This document shows, one piece after another, positions 35,087 to 47,559 of a DNA stretch of 64,000 bases. Below the pieces are notes generated by a model. The model made no database searches and had not been told where the DNA came from. It saw only the letters and a list, made by a program, of their open reading frames with translations. Source of the stretch: Elysia chlorotica (Eukaryota > Mollusca > Gastropoda > Plakobranchidae); contig RQTK01000214.1 of NCBI GenBank assembly GCA_003991915.1, positions 494,178 to 558,177 of the forward strand. The letters are read 5' to 3'. The stretch's first letter is position 1; every line of letters starts with the position of its first letter. A program made the position numbers and the translations under genes.

Positions 35087-37235
35087 CTGAAACAGAGAAT
35101 CACAGTGTCTGAACTTCTGAAAGGCGGCCAAACTACAAGGTCCACCAAAGTTCTGGAATGACAGGACTCCCGCCTTCCTTAGCTTGATTATTGGTATACT
35201 AGACTGAAGAAAGCTGGTGATCTCAAGATTCTTTTTCCGCTGAGACAGTCAAAAGTTTCAGAAGTCTTGCCAGATAAATGTAACTTATTATTATCATTAT
35301 TATTATAAGTGGTCAATGCACAATGTCCAACACAAAAAGTTCTGGAATTCACAGTATGACACTGATCTTGCCTGATACTTGGTGTGCCAATACTCCAAGA
35401 ATTAATGTTAACGAAAGCTGGTGATTTCCAGGTGTAGTTACTCACTCACAGCAGGCTATATTTATCGTGTGCTCGTATTAATAGTCAGTCATAGCACAAA
35501 TGCCTCTTGGTTATAACGTTTAGGCAATCTAAATGATACAATGTAGATTACCATCACTTGTAAATAGCATTTTCAAGCTTTCTTCATCCACCTAGAACAG
35601 AAAAAGAAAACAATTTAGAAAAATAAAACAATCTGAGAGTCACATCAAAAGAAGTCACAACAATTATTGATAAAAACTTAGCTAGTCCTCATTCATTAAT
35701 TTTGAAATTCACTTCCTAATTGTTTTATTGTTCATTTTCAGGTTCAAACGGAAGCGTGACAAAATCTATGTTGCACTCTTATGGTCCCATCATTAAGTCC
35801 TCTATAAGAAACGAAAAAAAAAAAATCCGCACGTGAGTGAATAGCATTACATGCACTGAAGACATAGCTCCACACAATCATGCAGTGTAAACATAGATCA
35901 TAAGCTATACCCGTGGTGTCGATCTAGGTGTAGATTGGTCCATTAAAGTCTTTATGCCTTTTTACGCCATTTACTCTTGACGGTGAACCATTTGAAACAT
36001 GTAAAATAATCACACATATTCACAATCACGAAGGGTTATCTTCGCGATTCTTGTATTTTCACAATTAAATATTTGAAAGAAAAGCTATATCAACTGTTTC
36101 TTTACAGAGTTTACACACACACACACAAAACCCGGCGTAATTGCGCGAAATACTCAAACTCCGAGTTCAAAAAGACAATGTGGTTGCCCTTGCAATGTTA
36201 CACCTTCCGACGAACTAGAACTGATTGATTTTTTTAAGCCCGTCATTTCAAGTTACGGGCGCACATGTGTTGATAAAAATTTAGTACCGTGTATATGGAT
36301 AGAATCTAATGTTTCATGATGCGGAATATTTGACAAACACACATGGAGATCAAATTTCAGAGTGATTGCACACGACCAGCATTATTTTTAGAATAGGGAA
36401 TCAGTGAGACAAGTATTCTGGTAGATACGATGAAAATGTTGGAAGGAAAAGAAAGTGCTGTGTTCTACTTTCCAAAAAATGTGTGTGTGCACAAAAAAAA
36501 ACACTTTATGATAATATCTTTAGATGCTTAACTTTACTTTCTATGATTTCTTTTTAACGGGCCAAGGGAAATCGATCCTGGTCCTGGGGGAGAGGGGTCG
36601 ATGACTAAAACATAATATAAATTGTATGTTTTAAGCAGGGCAAATACTTAAATTTGAATAATCAGTGCGCAGAGCAGAAAAGTTTAAAAGCGCAATACCA
36701 TGTTAGAAGATGCTCCCGTAAAATGAAAACAAAAAAAAAACGCGGAAATTGATCAACTAAGGCTTTTAAGTTGAATGGGATCAAATTTATTCACTTAAGG
36801 ATGGCAACCGGCCTGTTACCATCACATGTAATGATATAATGATATATCCTGGTACATTGAAATTTTTTATGAGTGCACCATAGTACAAAACGAAAGAAGG
36901 GATGTATGGACAGTTACAATTATTCCTCTGACCACAGCCCTGCTTGGTAATCATATGGTAAGTAGCACGGAAACATCAGCTGTTCGGTATCCACATTACA
37001 TCAGTATTGAAACAGTACTTTACGATTCCCTGGTTAAAAGGCTACAGACGCAAAAAAAAACCTTTTGGAAAAGGAATACAATTGAAATTAGTGAATTTTA
37101 ATTTTTATAGAGATACGAAAGATTATCAGTGAGGGAAAAATGGTAAAGAGTATTCGTGGCCGTGGTAGAAAAAAAGAACAAGTTGTTTGAGTAACATGCC
37201 ATGTTGTATTGGGTACTCCGCCAACAACTGCGCAG
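35087..37235. other. Non-coding interval upstream of SLC6 exon 1
   Basis: No recognisable exons. A donor-like gtgagt on the minus strand near 35430 could end a 5' UTR exon, but there is nothing to confirm it. Confidence 0.4.
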
Positions 37236-37237
<2 letters not shown>

Positions 37238-37291
<54 letters not shown>

Positions 37292-38589
37292 TGTGTGTGT
37301 GTGTGTGGCGAGAAAGGACCTCCAACGTTCGAATCGAACAGAATATACATAATAGTTGCTACAGCACGTTGCGTTGGTTTCACTGGAAGAAAAAAAAACT
37401 GTTACGTCTACATGAAGAAAGTAAGTACTCTATCCATCTTGTGAGCTGAACTTCCAAAAAGACAAACGCTAAGAAAATGTGTATCCTTTGTCATCAAGTA
37501 AGATTTCTATGAAGATTTAAGAATGCCTAGCACAGCGCAAATTTGTAAGATTATCTATAACAGTAAAAATAAAATAATAATTACTGCCTTGACCTTCTAA
37601 CCCAACTAGTATTAGTACTATAATAAATTAGTGGTAATCAGGTGAAAAAGGTACACTATGGTGTGCAGTTTAAACTTTGTCTCCTAGTAAAATCTTATAA
37701 AAAAAGGATGCAAAACACTTACATCATTTACAAACTAAACTTACATGTAAGTCTTACTAGACTCTTAATGAGGTAAAGATACATGTACCTTATTGTAAAA
37801 CCTTGTCTTTTTGTATGATGCAAAACCAAATGCATACATTACAATATTATTATAATATCTGACTAGATCAAAGTAACTGAACTCGCAATCACTGCCAAGT
37901 GAGACTGATTGACTGAGCCTGGCAGTTAGACACTAAGTTCGAGTGAGAGTCATTTACTTAGTCAGACGGCAGAATACAGTGTAGGTTGCAGGTAGGTACA
38001 TGTACCAATTTCAAGTAGTGCATAAACTCGTGCAGGCATAAAAAATAATCGCAAGCTTCTTAGGTGGGTGTGAGAGTCATTTAGTCAGAAGGCTGATACA
38101 GTGCATGTTCCAAATAGGTACATGTACCAATTTCAAGTAGGGCATACACTCGCGCAGGCCAAAAACAATCGAAAGCTTCTTAGGTGCGAGTGAGAGTCAT
38201 CTAGTCAGAAGGTGGTGCCATGCGCTATGGATCTCATCAGTCATACAGTACCGGTACCAATCTCAAGTAAGGCATAATATAGGCATAGGGTGAAAAACAA
38301 TAGCGATCTTTCGCACTGATCACTTACACAAGACACGTTAAATGGTTTATCATGCCTGACCTGGAGTGGAATTCTGGAAATCCACAACAATTATTATCCA
38401 ACAGGTCAGATCATAAGAATGCGAGCGCGTTTACTTGGCTTGGACTCTTTTTTATGCTGAATTGCAATAATAATAGATAATAATGAAACGCAGAAACAAA
38501 GTTGATTGGAGATCGCTGACATTATTAATTAGTACGAATACCTGAGGCCGCAGTGAAAAAGAGCGTGTCCAAACTTGGCAGTGTGTGTA

Positions 38590-38659
<70 letters not shown>

Positions 38660-38663
38660 GGAG

Positions 38664-38709
<46 letters not shown>
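37238..38709. repeat. (GA)n tracts and a 125-bp minisatellite
   Basis: (GA)n at 37238-37290 passes into (GT)n; a long (GA)n with interruptions is at 38597-38709. Between them, 37940-38310 holds about three diverged units of 120-125 bp sharing gagagtcattta, gtacatgtaccaatttcaag and gcataaactcg-type blocks. Confidence 0.85.
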
Positions 38710-38710
<1 letters not shown>

Positions 38711-39150
38711 GAATGCATTATACTCAACAGAAGCCGAAAGCATACAGTTCTCTTGACAGAACTCCTTCATCCTTACGTTTGCGATCGTCGGGGGAAAAAA
38801 CGCAAAGGGCTTAAGAATAAGTTATTTTTTCATTGCTAAATTATTTAACTATAAAATATGGTATGTTTGTTCGTTGGTTTCAATTGTGTATTCACTGATG
38901 GCTAAACTGAACACATTTTTTTTTGTCAACGATAATAAAAAAAAATGTCTACGACAACACAATGTCATAATAAGAGAAGACACATACTCTTTTAAAATAA
39001 TCCATGAATACGGCACCAGCATACCTTAAAGAATACGCATTAACACCCAACCACTTGGGCTCTTGGGGCTGACCTCTTTCTCTAAAAAAAAAAACGTACA
39101 CGAAAACATGTGATAGTAATAATTTTTGTTGTAAACAATATGCTGAGTGG

Positions 39151-39927
39151 GCTAGAGCATAGACTTTTTTTTAATAAACCTTTTCGCATGAGCCGGCGTA
39201 CAATATTAAATACAAGCATCACGTGACTTTTGTGAGAAAGAGGCCGTGTATTTTTATAAATAATTTTCGCATGAGCCGGTGTAGCACGCCACACGGACTC
39301 ATCGACCAACGATACTCAGAGTCCACCTGGCGGCCGCCAGACAGACTCAGAGAGTATCTGTGGCGGCCGCCAGAAACACTCTATTTACGCGAAAAAGACT
39401 CTAATTTTTCTGTAGATCTAGCGGGGGCGTGGGTGACTGAATGCTAGATCTAAGTTAACAAAATTTTGGCGGAGTTGAGCTTTTCACGCATTCTGGATCG
39501 TCTAAATTGAGTTTCTATTAGTTGCGATGCATTTATGGCCGTGAAAGCTTAAGACGTATGCACAACTTTAAAAAAAAGATATTCTGTTATACATTTTCAG
39601 TTCTCTGGCTCAACAAAAAAGTCAGAATCGGTTTCGCGTAGATAGAGTGTTCCTGGCGGCCGCCACAGATACCCGAGAGTGCTTTTGGCGGCCGCCAGAC
39701 AGACTCCTGAGTTTGGCTGGCGGCCGCCAGGCGAACTCTGAGTAGCCCTGGCGGGCTGGTCAGGGTGGCGTGCTACACCGTCGTAGCCTTGTCATTCTAA
39801 CACATAGATTCAAGGGCAATATTGATAAAAGTCTAGAGCATAGACTTTTTTTTAATAAACCTTTTCGCATGAGCCGGCGTACAATATTAAATACAAGCAT
39901 CACGTGACTTTTGTGAGAAAGAGGCCG
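39151..39927. repeat. 96-bp direct repeats around a GC-rich inverted-repeat element
   Basis: 39151-39246 and 39832-39927 are near identical (agagcatagacttttttttа-like start, ending gagaaagaggccg). They bracket the element at 39277-39780. Confidence 0.85.
39277..39780. mobile_element. MITE-like element with long inverted repeats rich in GGCGGCCGCC
   Basis: The ends cggtgtagcacgccac and gtggcgtgctacaccg are perfect inverted repeats, and similarity continues inward for about 140-180 bp per arm. Each arm has two or three copies of tggcggccgcca followed by short spacers such as gactcagag. No coding capacity. No clear target-site duplication was identified. Confidence 0.8.
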
Positions 39928-40109
39928 GACCCATTATTTTGACAACCGCCCTTCCAGACGATCCGAAACACACTTCTCCCAATGCCACAACATTATATTG
40001 TTTGTTTTTGTTTTGTTTTTACCTTGGAAAAGAAGCCACAATGATGCTTTTGCTGTTAATAACATATAGGAAGTTCAAAGATAGTTTTAAGTATAAACTA
40101 TAACTGTAA

Positions 40110-40460
40110 GCGGGGGACGAGGTGACTGAATAATAGAGCGTGTCTTCTATTCGGGAATGGGTCGTCAATTCGATCCCGGATCAGGCAGACATGCTCTCTT
40201 CTGGTTGAGTCAAAGACGGCATAGTTATGGCGCAGACGGAAAAGACATAAGTCTTGGGACCCGTCCGCGATATAGCTCAGTTGCTAGCGGCGGGTTTTGG
40301 GGAAAAATCACAATGATAACAAAATCAAACATAAATGTCACCATAACGTATAAAGCTTTGTATCTGGTACCGCGACATTGTACTTACGGCCCCAGAAGCC
40401 AAAGTATGGCGAGTTTATGTGCTGAGACAGGGTGGAGTTACCAGGAATTCTTTCTCAGCC
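40110..40460 (+). mobile_element. SINE family A, diverged copy
   Basis: Head with gaggtgactgaataatagag and B-box-like caattcgatcccgg, then agtcttgggacccgtccgcg with atatagc, and further core-like fragments (gctgagacagggtggagtta). Rearranged and diverged. Confidence 0.5.
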
Positions 40461-41354
40461 GATCAGATTATTAAACTTTTCGAGATAACAGTGTGTGTCC
40501 GCACCTTGAGCCATAAGACCCTCACTTGTCTGCTGGCTAACTTGGGGCAAATGAAGGTTCAACCGGAGCGCAAAGCTTGGAGTGAGGTTCTTATCTCCAC
40601 TGGCGAGAGCTTCTATCTGTCTCATGGTCGACGCTTTGCTTAGCCTATCTAGTCCATAAACAGCATATGCAAACACTGACCCAACCAGTTGGGAACAAAA
40701 TCGGAGAAATAAATTTACCTAATCGCCAGATTGAAACGGCCACTTTCCAAACAGAGGCCTAGTGTTTTAACACTAAGTGATGTCCTCAGTTACATAATAA
40801 GTGACACTAAGCCATGTCCTCAGTTACATAATAACTTATTATTTCATCACAATTTGTGAAACCATAAACCCTTATGCAGGTTCATTGGGTGTAGATTGAA
40901 TTTAAAGATAGTGAAAAATGATAGAGAACGCACTCGTCCATGTCTAAAAGGCGCGTTGCTGATCTTATTGGTCACAGGTTGTCTTAGGCATGTTGTGCAT
41001 AATAATTATGGAAATAACTAGCCTTGTAAACGTTAATGAATGTATAATTAAATCCCATGCTGTATGATGATTACATATTGTATATATTATTTCGTCTTCT
41101 AAATCACATGTGACGTTGAAGATCATTGCTCGCAACTCATTGCGTATGTCTGTCTGTCTGTTTGTGGTGATCTTTTTTTCTTTTCTTTTCTTTTTTCTTC
41201 ATTGATAAGTAGAAGTAGAAGCAATTAACCCCCAAAACACACTAATTTGTACTACGTTGGGGCATCTCATCACTTCAAAGAAAAATCAACAAGCACGCAG
41301 GTGTTCCTTGCTATGCGTCCACGGCTGGTCAAAAAACTATCTTGTCTTATCTCA

Positions 41355-42190
41355 TCCCATACTGGTTGGGTCAGTGTCCGTACAGGTATAATGTGACTGG
41401 CTCAAACAAGAAGATTCTAGGTCACTGCGCACAGTCTGTGTGTGGCAGCACGTAAAATTGATAAACGTTAGTGTTAAGGCTCGCTCACAATATACTTGTA
41501 AAGCCTAGATACCGCTGAAGTTGGACGCTGAGCAACAAAATTCACCCCAAATCTTACTGGTTTGGTCAGTGTCAGTATATGTATTGGTATCCCAGCACCG
41601 TCTCTGTGTGGCAGCACGTAAAATTGTTAAACGTTAGTGTTGAGGCCCGTTCACAATAAAGCCTATATAGTGCTGACGTCGCACGCTGAGCAACAAAATT
41701 CACCCCCAAACCTTACTGGTTTGGTCGGTGTCGGTATATGTCTTGGTATTCCAGCACTGTCTTTGTGTGGCAGCACGTAAAATTGTTACAGTTACACTTT
41801 AGTGTTAAGGCCCGCTTACAATATAGTCTCTGCGTGGCAGCACGTAAAAATGTCAGACGTAAGTCTTGAAACCCGTTCACAATATAGCCTAGATAGTGCT
41901 GACGTCGACGGTGAGCAACAAAACTCACCCCAAACCTTACTGGTTTACTGTCTTGGTATCCCTGCACTGTCTTTGTGTGGCAGCACGTACAATTGTTAAA
42001 GGTTAGTGTTAAGGCCCGCTCACAATATAGCCTATATGGTGCAAAACTCACCTCAACACCTACTGGTTGAGTCGGTTATGTCTTGTAATCCTCGCACTGT
42101 CTATGTTCGGCGGCACGCGAAATTGTCAGACGTTGGTCTAAGGAGCCGTTAACAATGTTGCTGCTGACGTTGGATGTTCTGAAACCAACC
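41355..42190 (+). repeat. Tandem array of the SINE family A 3' core
   Basis: About five units of about 165 bp, each with tactggtttggtc, ggtattccagcactgtcttt, gtgtggcagcacgtaaaatt, gttaaacgttagtgtt, cacaatatagcctatatagt and gctgagcaacaaaattcacc. The tRNA head is absent, so the unit is the core plus tail, amplified as a satellite. Confidence 0.82.
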
Positions 42191-42348
42191 CAACTTGCTA
42201 TGCAACTTTTTTTTTTATTGAAATCAAGTAGGCCTACACTAATTGTGATGGCTGCTCTGCAAATGGCATAATTATGTCACACACTTTAGATGCCTTTAAT
42301 TCCCCCACACGCTTTGACAGGCATGATGTGGTGCTGGTAACAAATCAC

Positions 42349-43006
42349 AATGTGATCAGTGCAAACTACCGAGAAAAAAATGTAATACTATACATATGCA
42401 AAATTTTCTCAGCATTAGTATATTTTTTGCTGATTCAGTGATTGAGGCCTCATTCAGTCCACTGCAGTCACCAACTTGACTGCAGTGGATAAGGGTTTGA
42501 ATTATTTACTATTATTATTCATTACATCATACATGTATTTGCATAGAAATTAGTTAGAACATAATAATAATCAGCACATATGTAAACCCACCTAACTAGT
42601 TTTAATGTGACCGACTGAGACAGGAGTCATGACATCCCCGCTTTGTCTCGTGTGTAGCAGCACACAAAATTGTCAGACGTCAGTCTTGGGGCCCATCCAT
42701 AATAATAGCCTATATAGTACTGATGTCGGACGTTAAACCAACTCAACAACAAAAACATCGTTTAAAGAAAAAGTTCGTTGTCTATTTACGTGCACGAAAT
42801 GTCGTTAGTCTACTTCGGTAAGTTTTTCTGCTATTTTGAGATGCATCTCTGCGGACACAATAAAGTGCGAGGACTTGGAGAGTTCGGTAGGTTCCACAAA
42901 TTTCTATTAATAGAAATCGATGGTAGGCTCAAATACAGGTGCAATTATTAAGGCAAGCCAGCGTGGTCTTGCCTTGCAACGAAAAATTCATTAAAGAGAG
43001 AGAGAG

Positions 43007-43058
<52 letters not shown>

Positions 43059-43485
43059 TGATTAGTGCAAACTACCGAGAAAAAAAAATGTAATACTATG
43101 CACATACAAATATTGTATAGTAGCGGTATTATCAGCATTAGTATATTTTTTGCTGATTCAGTGATTGAGGCCTCATTCAGTCCACTGCAGTCACCAACTT
43201 GACTGCAGTGGATAAGGGTTTGAATTATTTACTATTATTATTCATTACATCATACATGTATTTGCATAGAAATTAGTTAGAACATAATAATAATCAGCAC
43301 ATATGTAAACCCACCTAACTAGTTTTAATGTGACCGACTGAGACAGGAGTCATGGCATCCCCGCTTTGTCTCGTGTGTAGCAGCACACAAAATTGTCAGA
43401 CGTCAGTCTTGGGGCCCTTCCATAATAATAGCCTATATAGTACTGATGTTGGACGTTAAACCAACTCAACAACAAAATCGTTTAA
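42349..43485. repeat. Tandem duplication of about 415 bp including a SINE
   Basis: 42349-42764 and 43056-43485 match (gcaaactaccgagaaaaaaa onward). Each contains a SINE family A core on the plus strand (42598-42753, 43325-43478: gtgaccgactgagacaggag, then gtcggacgttaaaccaactc or the same with gttgg). A (GA)n tract (42992-43055) separates them. Confidence 0.88.
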
Positions 43486-43572
43486 TGGAAGAGTCCAGTG
43501 GGTTCAAATACAGGTGCAATTTTAAGGTAGACCAGCGCGGTCTCTTGCCTCGCAACGAAAAATTCATTAAAG

Positions 43573-43721
43573 GGAGAGAAAGAGAGATCAAGAGAGAGAG
43601 AGAGAGGAAGAGAAAGAGAGGGAGAGAAAAGGTGAGAAAGAGAGTGAGAGAGAGATGCTAATACATTGAACTTAATAAAAGTGTGTCTCCCAACTCATAC
43701 ACAATCTGCAATGAGACAGAA

Positions 43722-43786
<65 letters not shown>

Positions 43787-44256
43787 CGAGTGAGAGTAAG
43801 AGAAAAAAAGAGTTCGATTGAGAGATACTTCCCTTGATTGTCATCTTTTTATTATTTGAAAAATGCACGCTTTGGTACATTTTTTTGGCTAAAAATAGTA
43901 AAAATATACACGTTAAGAGTTAGTGTGAGTTGTCAGGTCGGGAAATGTTTGTCACACATGAATAGTAATGAAAACGGTTGGTTTCATTTCTCACAGGCTT
44001 TGACCAGAGACATAATAAGATAGACAGGCTAATGCTTAATTACATGCTCTATGTGCATCAAACATTATTAGAAAAGGTCGTTACTGGGCTCCGAACGTCA
44101 TGCTTTTTTGCTTTATATAAAAAGGGAGAAAAAAACGATACCATTCTATTCATTCTATTAAATAGTATACATGAACAGATAAATAATTTTTCAGTGCAGT
44201 CCAGCGCAGTCCACTTGTAGGATCCCTCGGGGAAACCTATGAGACGTTAAACTGGA

Positions 44257-44327
<71 letters not shown>

Positions 44328-44741
44328 TGTCAAGTTGCCCTTTGGACACTGCTTAGCATGGTCAAATTGGACCTGACCAGGGCAATAACAGGCGGATTAG
44401 ACTAGATTTGGGTGGCTTTAAGTTGTATCTCGGATTTGGGTGGGGCACTAATAGTACTATTAATGGTTCGCTGAGTTTAACTAAACAGTTCCAAATCCAA
44501 TTTTGGGCGTATTAATTTTTTGCAAAAATTATAGTTAGTCATGGTTTTGTGTTGAGAAGAAAGGAACCGTGAACCACTTGCAACGACATAACCGTGTTGT
44601 AAGTAATTAGTTCTTTTGTTTTTGTTTATTCATTGGTGCGAGGGTGGAGAGATAAGGTGGAAAAAGGGGGAAGACAAAGGAATATGATGTGAAATGGGTA
44701 ACACCAAAAGTAAAACGTAAATTAGATCGGAGGGTTGGGAG

Positions 44742-44817
<76 letters not shown>
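43573..44817. repeat. Cluster of (GA)n microsatellites
   Basis: Purine-rich tracts on the plus strand at 43573-43653, 43718-43792, 44256-44324 and 44745-44817. The one at 44256 follows directly after a SINE-like tail (ggatccctcggggaaaccta, then gacgttaaactgg). Confidence 0.95.
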
Positions 44818-44820
<3 letters not shown>

Positions 44821-44869
44821 TTGGCAGTACAGAATCTGATATTAAGGAAAGAAGAGTTACTAAAAATTG

Positions 44870-45092
44870 TTAACAGCATCGTAAAGGAAAGGGTGAGATG
44901 GATAAAAGTAATATTTGTATTCTTTATCTACATATAAAATATCACTGACGAGGAAAGTGAAAAGGGCAAGGAGAAAGAGAAAGAAAAGAGTCACAATAAT
45001 TACTGACGGCATCGTAAATGAAAGGGTAAGATGGATACAAGTAATATTTGTATTCTGTATGTATACATATAAAATATCACTGACGAGGGAGG
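44870..45092. repeat. 130-bp tandem duplication
   Basis: 44870-44960 and 45000-45092 share agtaatatttgtattct and cataaaatatcactgacgag. Confidence 0.85.
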
Positions 45093-45383
45093 GAAGAGCG
45101 GAGGAACGGTGAAAAAATAGAGAGGGATGAGGGAGAAGTTTGTAACCTTGCATTTTATTTTATGTCGTGGCCGAGGAATAAAAATCAATAAATAGACTCT
45201 TCTCGATAGAATTACAAAAAGTACAAGCAAATAATGGAAACGGAATTACGATAAATGAGACGAGAAAACAAGGAAAGGTGAATGGTATCATTTTTACAAG
45301 TGAATGAAAATGCTTTGCTCTTTTAAGCACACTGTCTGTCTGCGCATCTTCTTGTCCGTCAATAGTGATCTATGTCGCCAATC

Positions 45384-45450
45384 CAATGTCCTATTATCTT
45401 CTAAAACACTAAAGATTTATAGTATTTTAGAAATCGGATAGGACATTATT
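45384..45450. repeat. Imperfect hairpin
   Basis: aatgtcctattatcttctaa and its approximate complement (ttagaaatcggataggacatt) form arms of about 26 bp around a short loop. Possibly a small palindromic element. Confidence 0.6.
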
Positions 45451-46013
45451 GAGCATTGGGGTGACGCTGTCTGTCGTTTAACGGTTGCTTTTTTCATGTA
45501 GACTCTGGGGCATGGATAAATGAAACTTAAAGCACTAGATGGATACGTCAAGCGGGGGAGGGGGGGAAGATTAACAGTAGCTGATAATGTTCCTATATTT
45601 CACTAGCACACCACGTGCTTTACCACCGGTATTCATTCTGATGTAACACCGCTAGTATGTTAAGTTGGCTGCATCGCACAGAGACCGGTGGTGGCAGCTA
45701 TGTCAACCTGTAACCCGACACTGTCAGGTGTCATCGATATGACATTGACGTGTCGAAGGGTTTTGAAGTAGATAACACACTGCGACGCAATGTGTTACGT
45801 CAAGTCTCAAAACCATCAGCAGCTTTAGTGATATTACTCCCTCATATGCAGAAATAAAGCATTATGGTAATACAATTATTTATAGTCACCGAAACATTTT
45901 TTTTTTTTAACTTAGGCCGTGCACTTTAGTAAGCGCACTGATCGCCCAAGGGCAAAGCGTGAAAAAAAAAAAACGGGGGGAGAAAAGAACACCTCACGTG
46001 GACTAACTGGGAA

Positions 46014-46125
46014 CACTAGTGGCTCTGATGGTTAGTGCTCCGAAAGACAAGCAAGTGTTCTGTAGTTCAAATCTCAACGGTACTGCCCCCCTTGTCTCTA
46101 CATACATGAACGTTAAAAACTAAAA
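46014..46125 (+). mobile_element. tRNA-like SINE remnant
   Basis: A-box-like tctgatggttagtgctcc and B-box-like tagttcaaatctc, then gaacgttaaaaac at the 3' side. Confidence 0.45.
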
Positions 46126-46249
46126 AGATTCCAGTACCAGTGAGACGGTGTGAAAGGCTAAAGGCTTCCTGCCGAGTCGTATATCTTCACTAGGCCTTAC
46201 TGTAGGAACAATGTATTAATTTATGCAACTAAGATAACAAGTGTTTTCA

Positions 46250-46850
46250 TTACTATGACACTTGACAAGCTGGTCCATACAGCTAAAGGGAACAGCGAAA
46301 AGAAAGGACTGCTGTGGAATGTTGAGAAACTTAAAATTGTTAACATGGACAGCTCATGGTGCAGATCTGTTGCAGATGTGATACTAAACGGAGAAAGCAT
46401 GTGGACCACCTTGAAGTTGAATATCTATGTTCTAGGCGAGACGGCAAATGCTCACAAATGAAAAGACTTTAGAAACTCTGGAGGGGAAACAACAAAAATA
46501 CAAAACTAAAAATCATAAAAACTTGCATATTCTCCATTGCCACATATCATATGGATGTGAAGGTGTTAGACAAAATCAGATGAAAAGAAACTGTTGTTTT
46601 GATCTAAAATGCTATAGTGAAATGCTTAGAGTCCCATGGACAGCACACAATTGAAACATGTAAAAAGAACGTAAGGTCAAACCAAATTGCCTTTTGCATA
46701 CCACCAAAAAAAAAGAAAACTGAAATACTTTGTGCACCTGACAATTTAGAAAGACGTAATATCCTAAAAGCAAAAACTAGGGGCAAAGCGAAGACAGGGC
46801 AGACCCACAAGAAGGTGGATGGATGACTTAGCGACTGGCTTCAAAGGAGT
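46250..46850 (+). mobile_element. RTE-like LINE reverse transcriptase relic
   Basis: Frameshifted plus-strand fragments match the end of RTE-type reverse transcriptases: KKGLLWNVEKLKIVNMDS near 46300, ISYGCEGVRQNQMKRN with MLRVPWTAHN near 46540-46650, and GRPTRRWMDDLATG near 46798-46840 in another frame. The order and spacing fit one degraded copy. It is broken in frame several times. Confidence 0.7.
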
Positions 46851-46861
46851 AGTTGTAGCTG

Positions 46862-47080
46862 AGTTCCAAGGTTTAATGTCTTCTATAGAGGCTATATTGT
46901 AAACGGGTCGCAAGACTGACGTCTGACAATTTTATGTGCTGCCTTACACGAGACAGGACAGGGATACAATGACTCCTGTCTCGGCCGATCACATTATACT
47001 GATACAGACCTAACCAGTTATAAGGATTTGAACCATGGATTTCCCGAATTGGATACCAACGCTCTACCATTTGAGTGAAT
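46862..47080 (-). mobile_element. SINE family A, full length
   Basis: Complement of tail (gttccaaggtttaatgtctt), core (gaggctatattgtaaacggg), gacgtctgacaattttatgt, gagacaggacagggatacaa, and a head with B-box complement (gatttgaaccatgg) and A-box complement (ctaccatttgagtg). A poly-C run follows (47089-47105). Confidence 0.82.
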
Positions 47081-47465
47081 TAGACTCCCCCCCCCCCCCC
47101 CCCCCTGAATTTGGTGAACAAGGTTGAGAAAGCAGTAGATCGCGCATATTCGATTTCCATTCAAACCATTTTTTCTACAAGTCACAGTACATAATCTGTT
47201 GGCTGAGAAGATAGGAGACCTTTTAAACTAGGAAATGACTAAAAGCAAGCCTCAGAAGTTTCAAAAAATGGTGAATTCAAACAAAATATATCTATACATA
47301 GCATTGAACTAAGGAAAAGGATTCATCCCCTATTCACTCCGTTAACGTTATATCCTAGTGGTTGTTTTTTTTTTTTAATTCATTCAATGCATCCCCATAG
47401 AAGCAATACAAAAAGTCGCCTTGTACCATTTTATTACCCAGGTCACTAAAGAATGCTATTTGGAA

Positions 47466-47550
47466 ACAGGAGCACCAGCTGGGATTTGAACCGAAGACTT
47501 TCTGCTCCCCTGACGGCAAGAATAATATCAACCTGCTTAGCTAGCGGCGC
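47466..47550 (-). mobile_element. tRNA-like SINE head, family C
   Basis: In element orientation: gctagctaagcaggttgata, B-box ggttcaaatccc, then agctggtgctcctg. Confidence 0.5.
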
Positions 47551-47559
47551 TCTTGTTTA

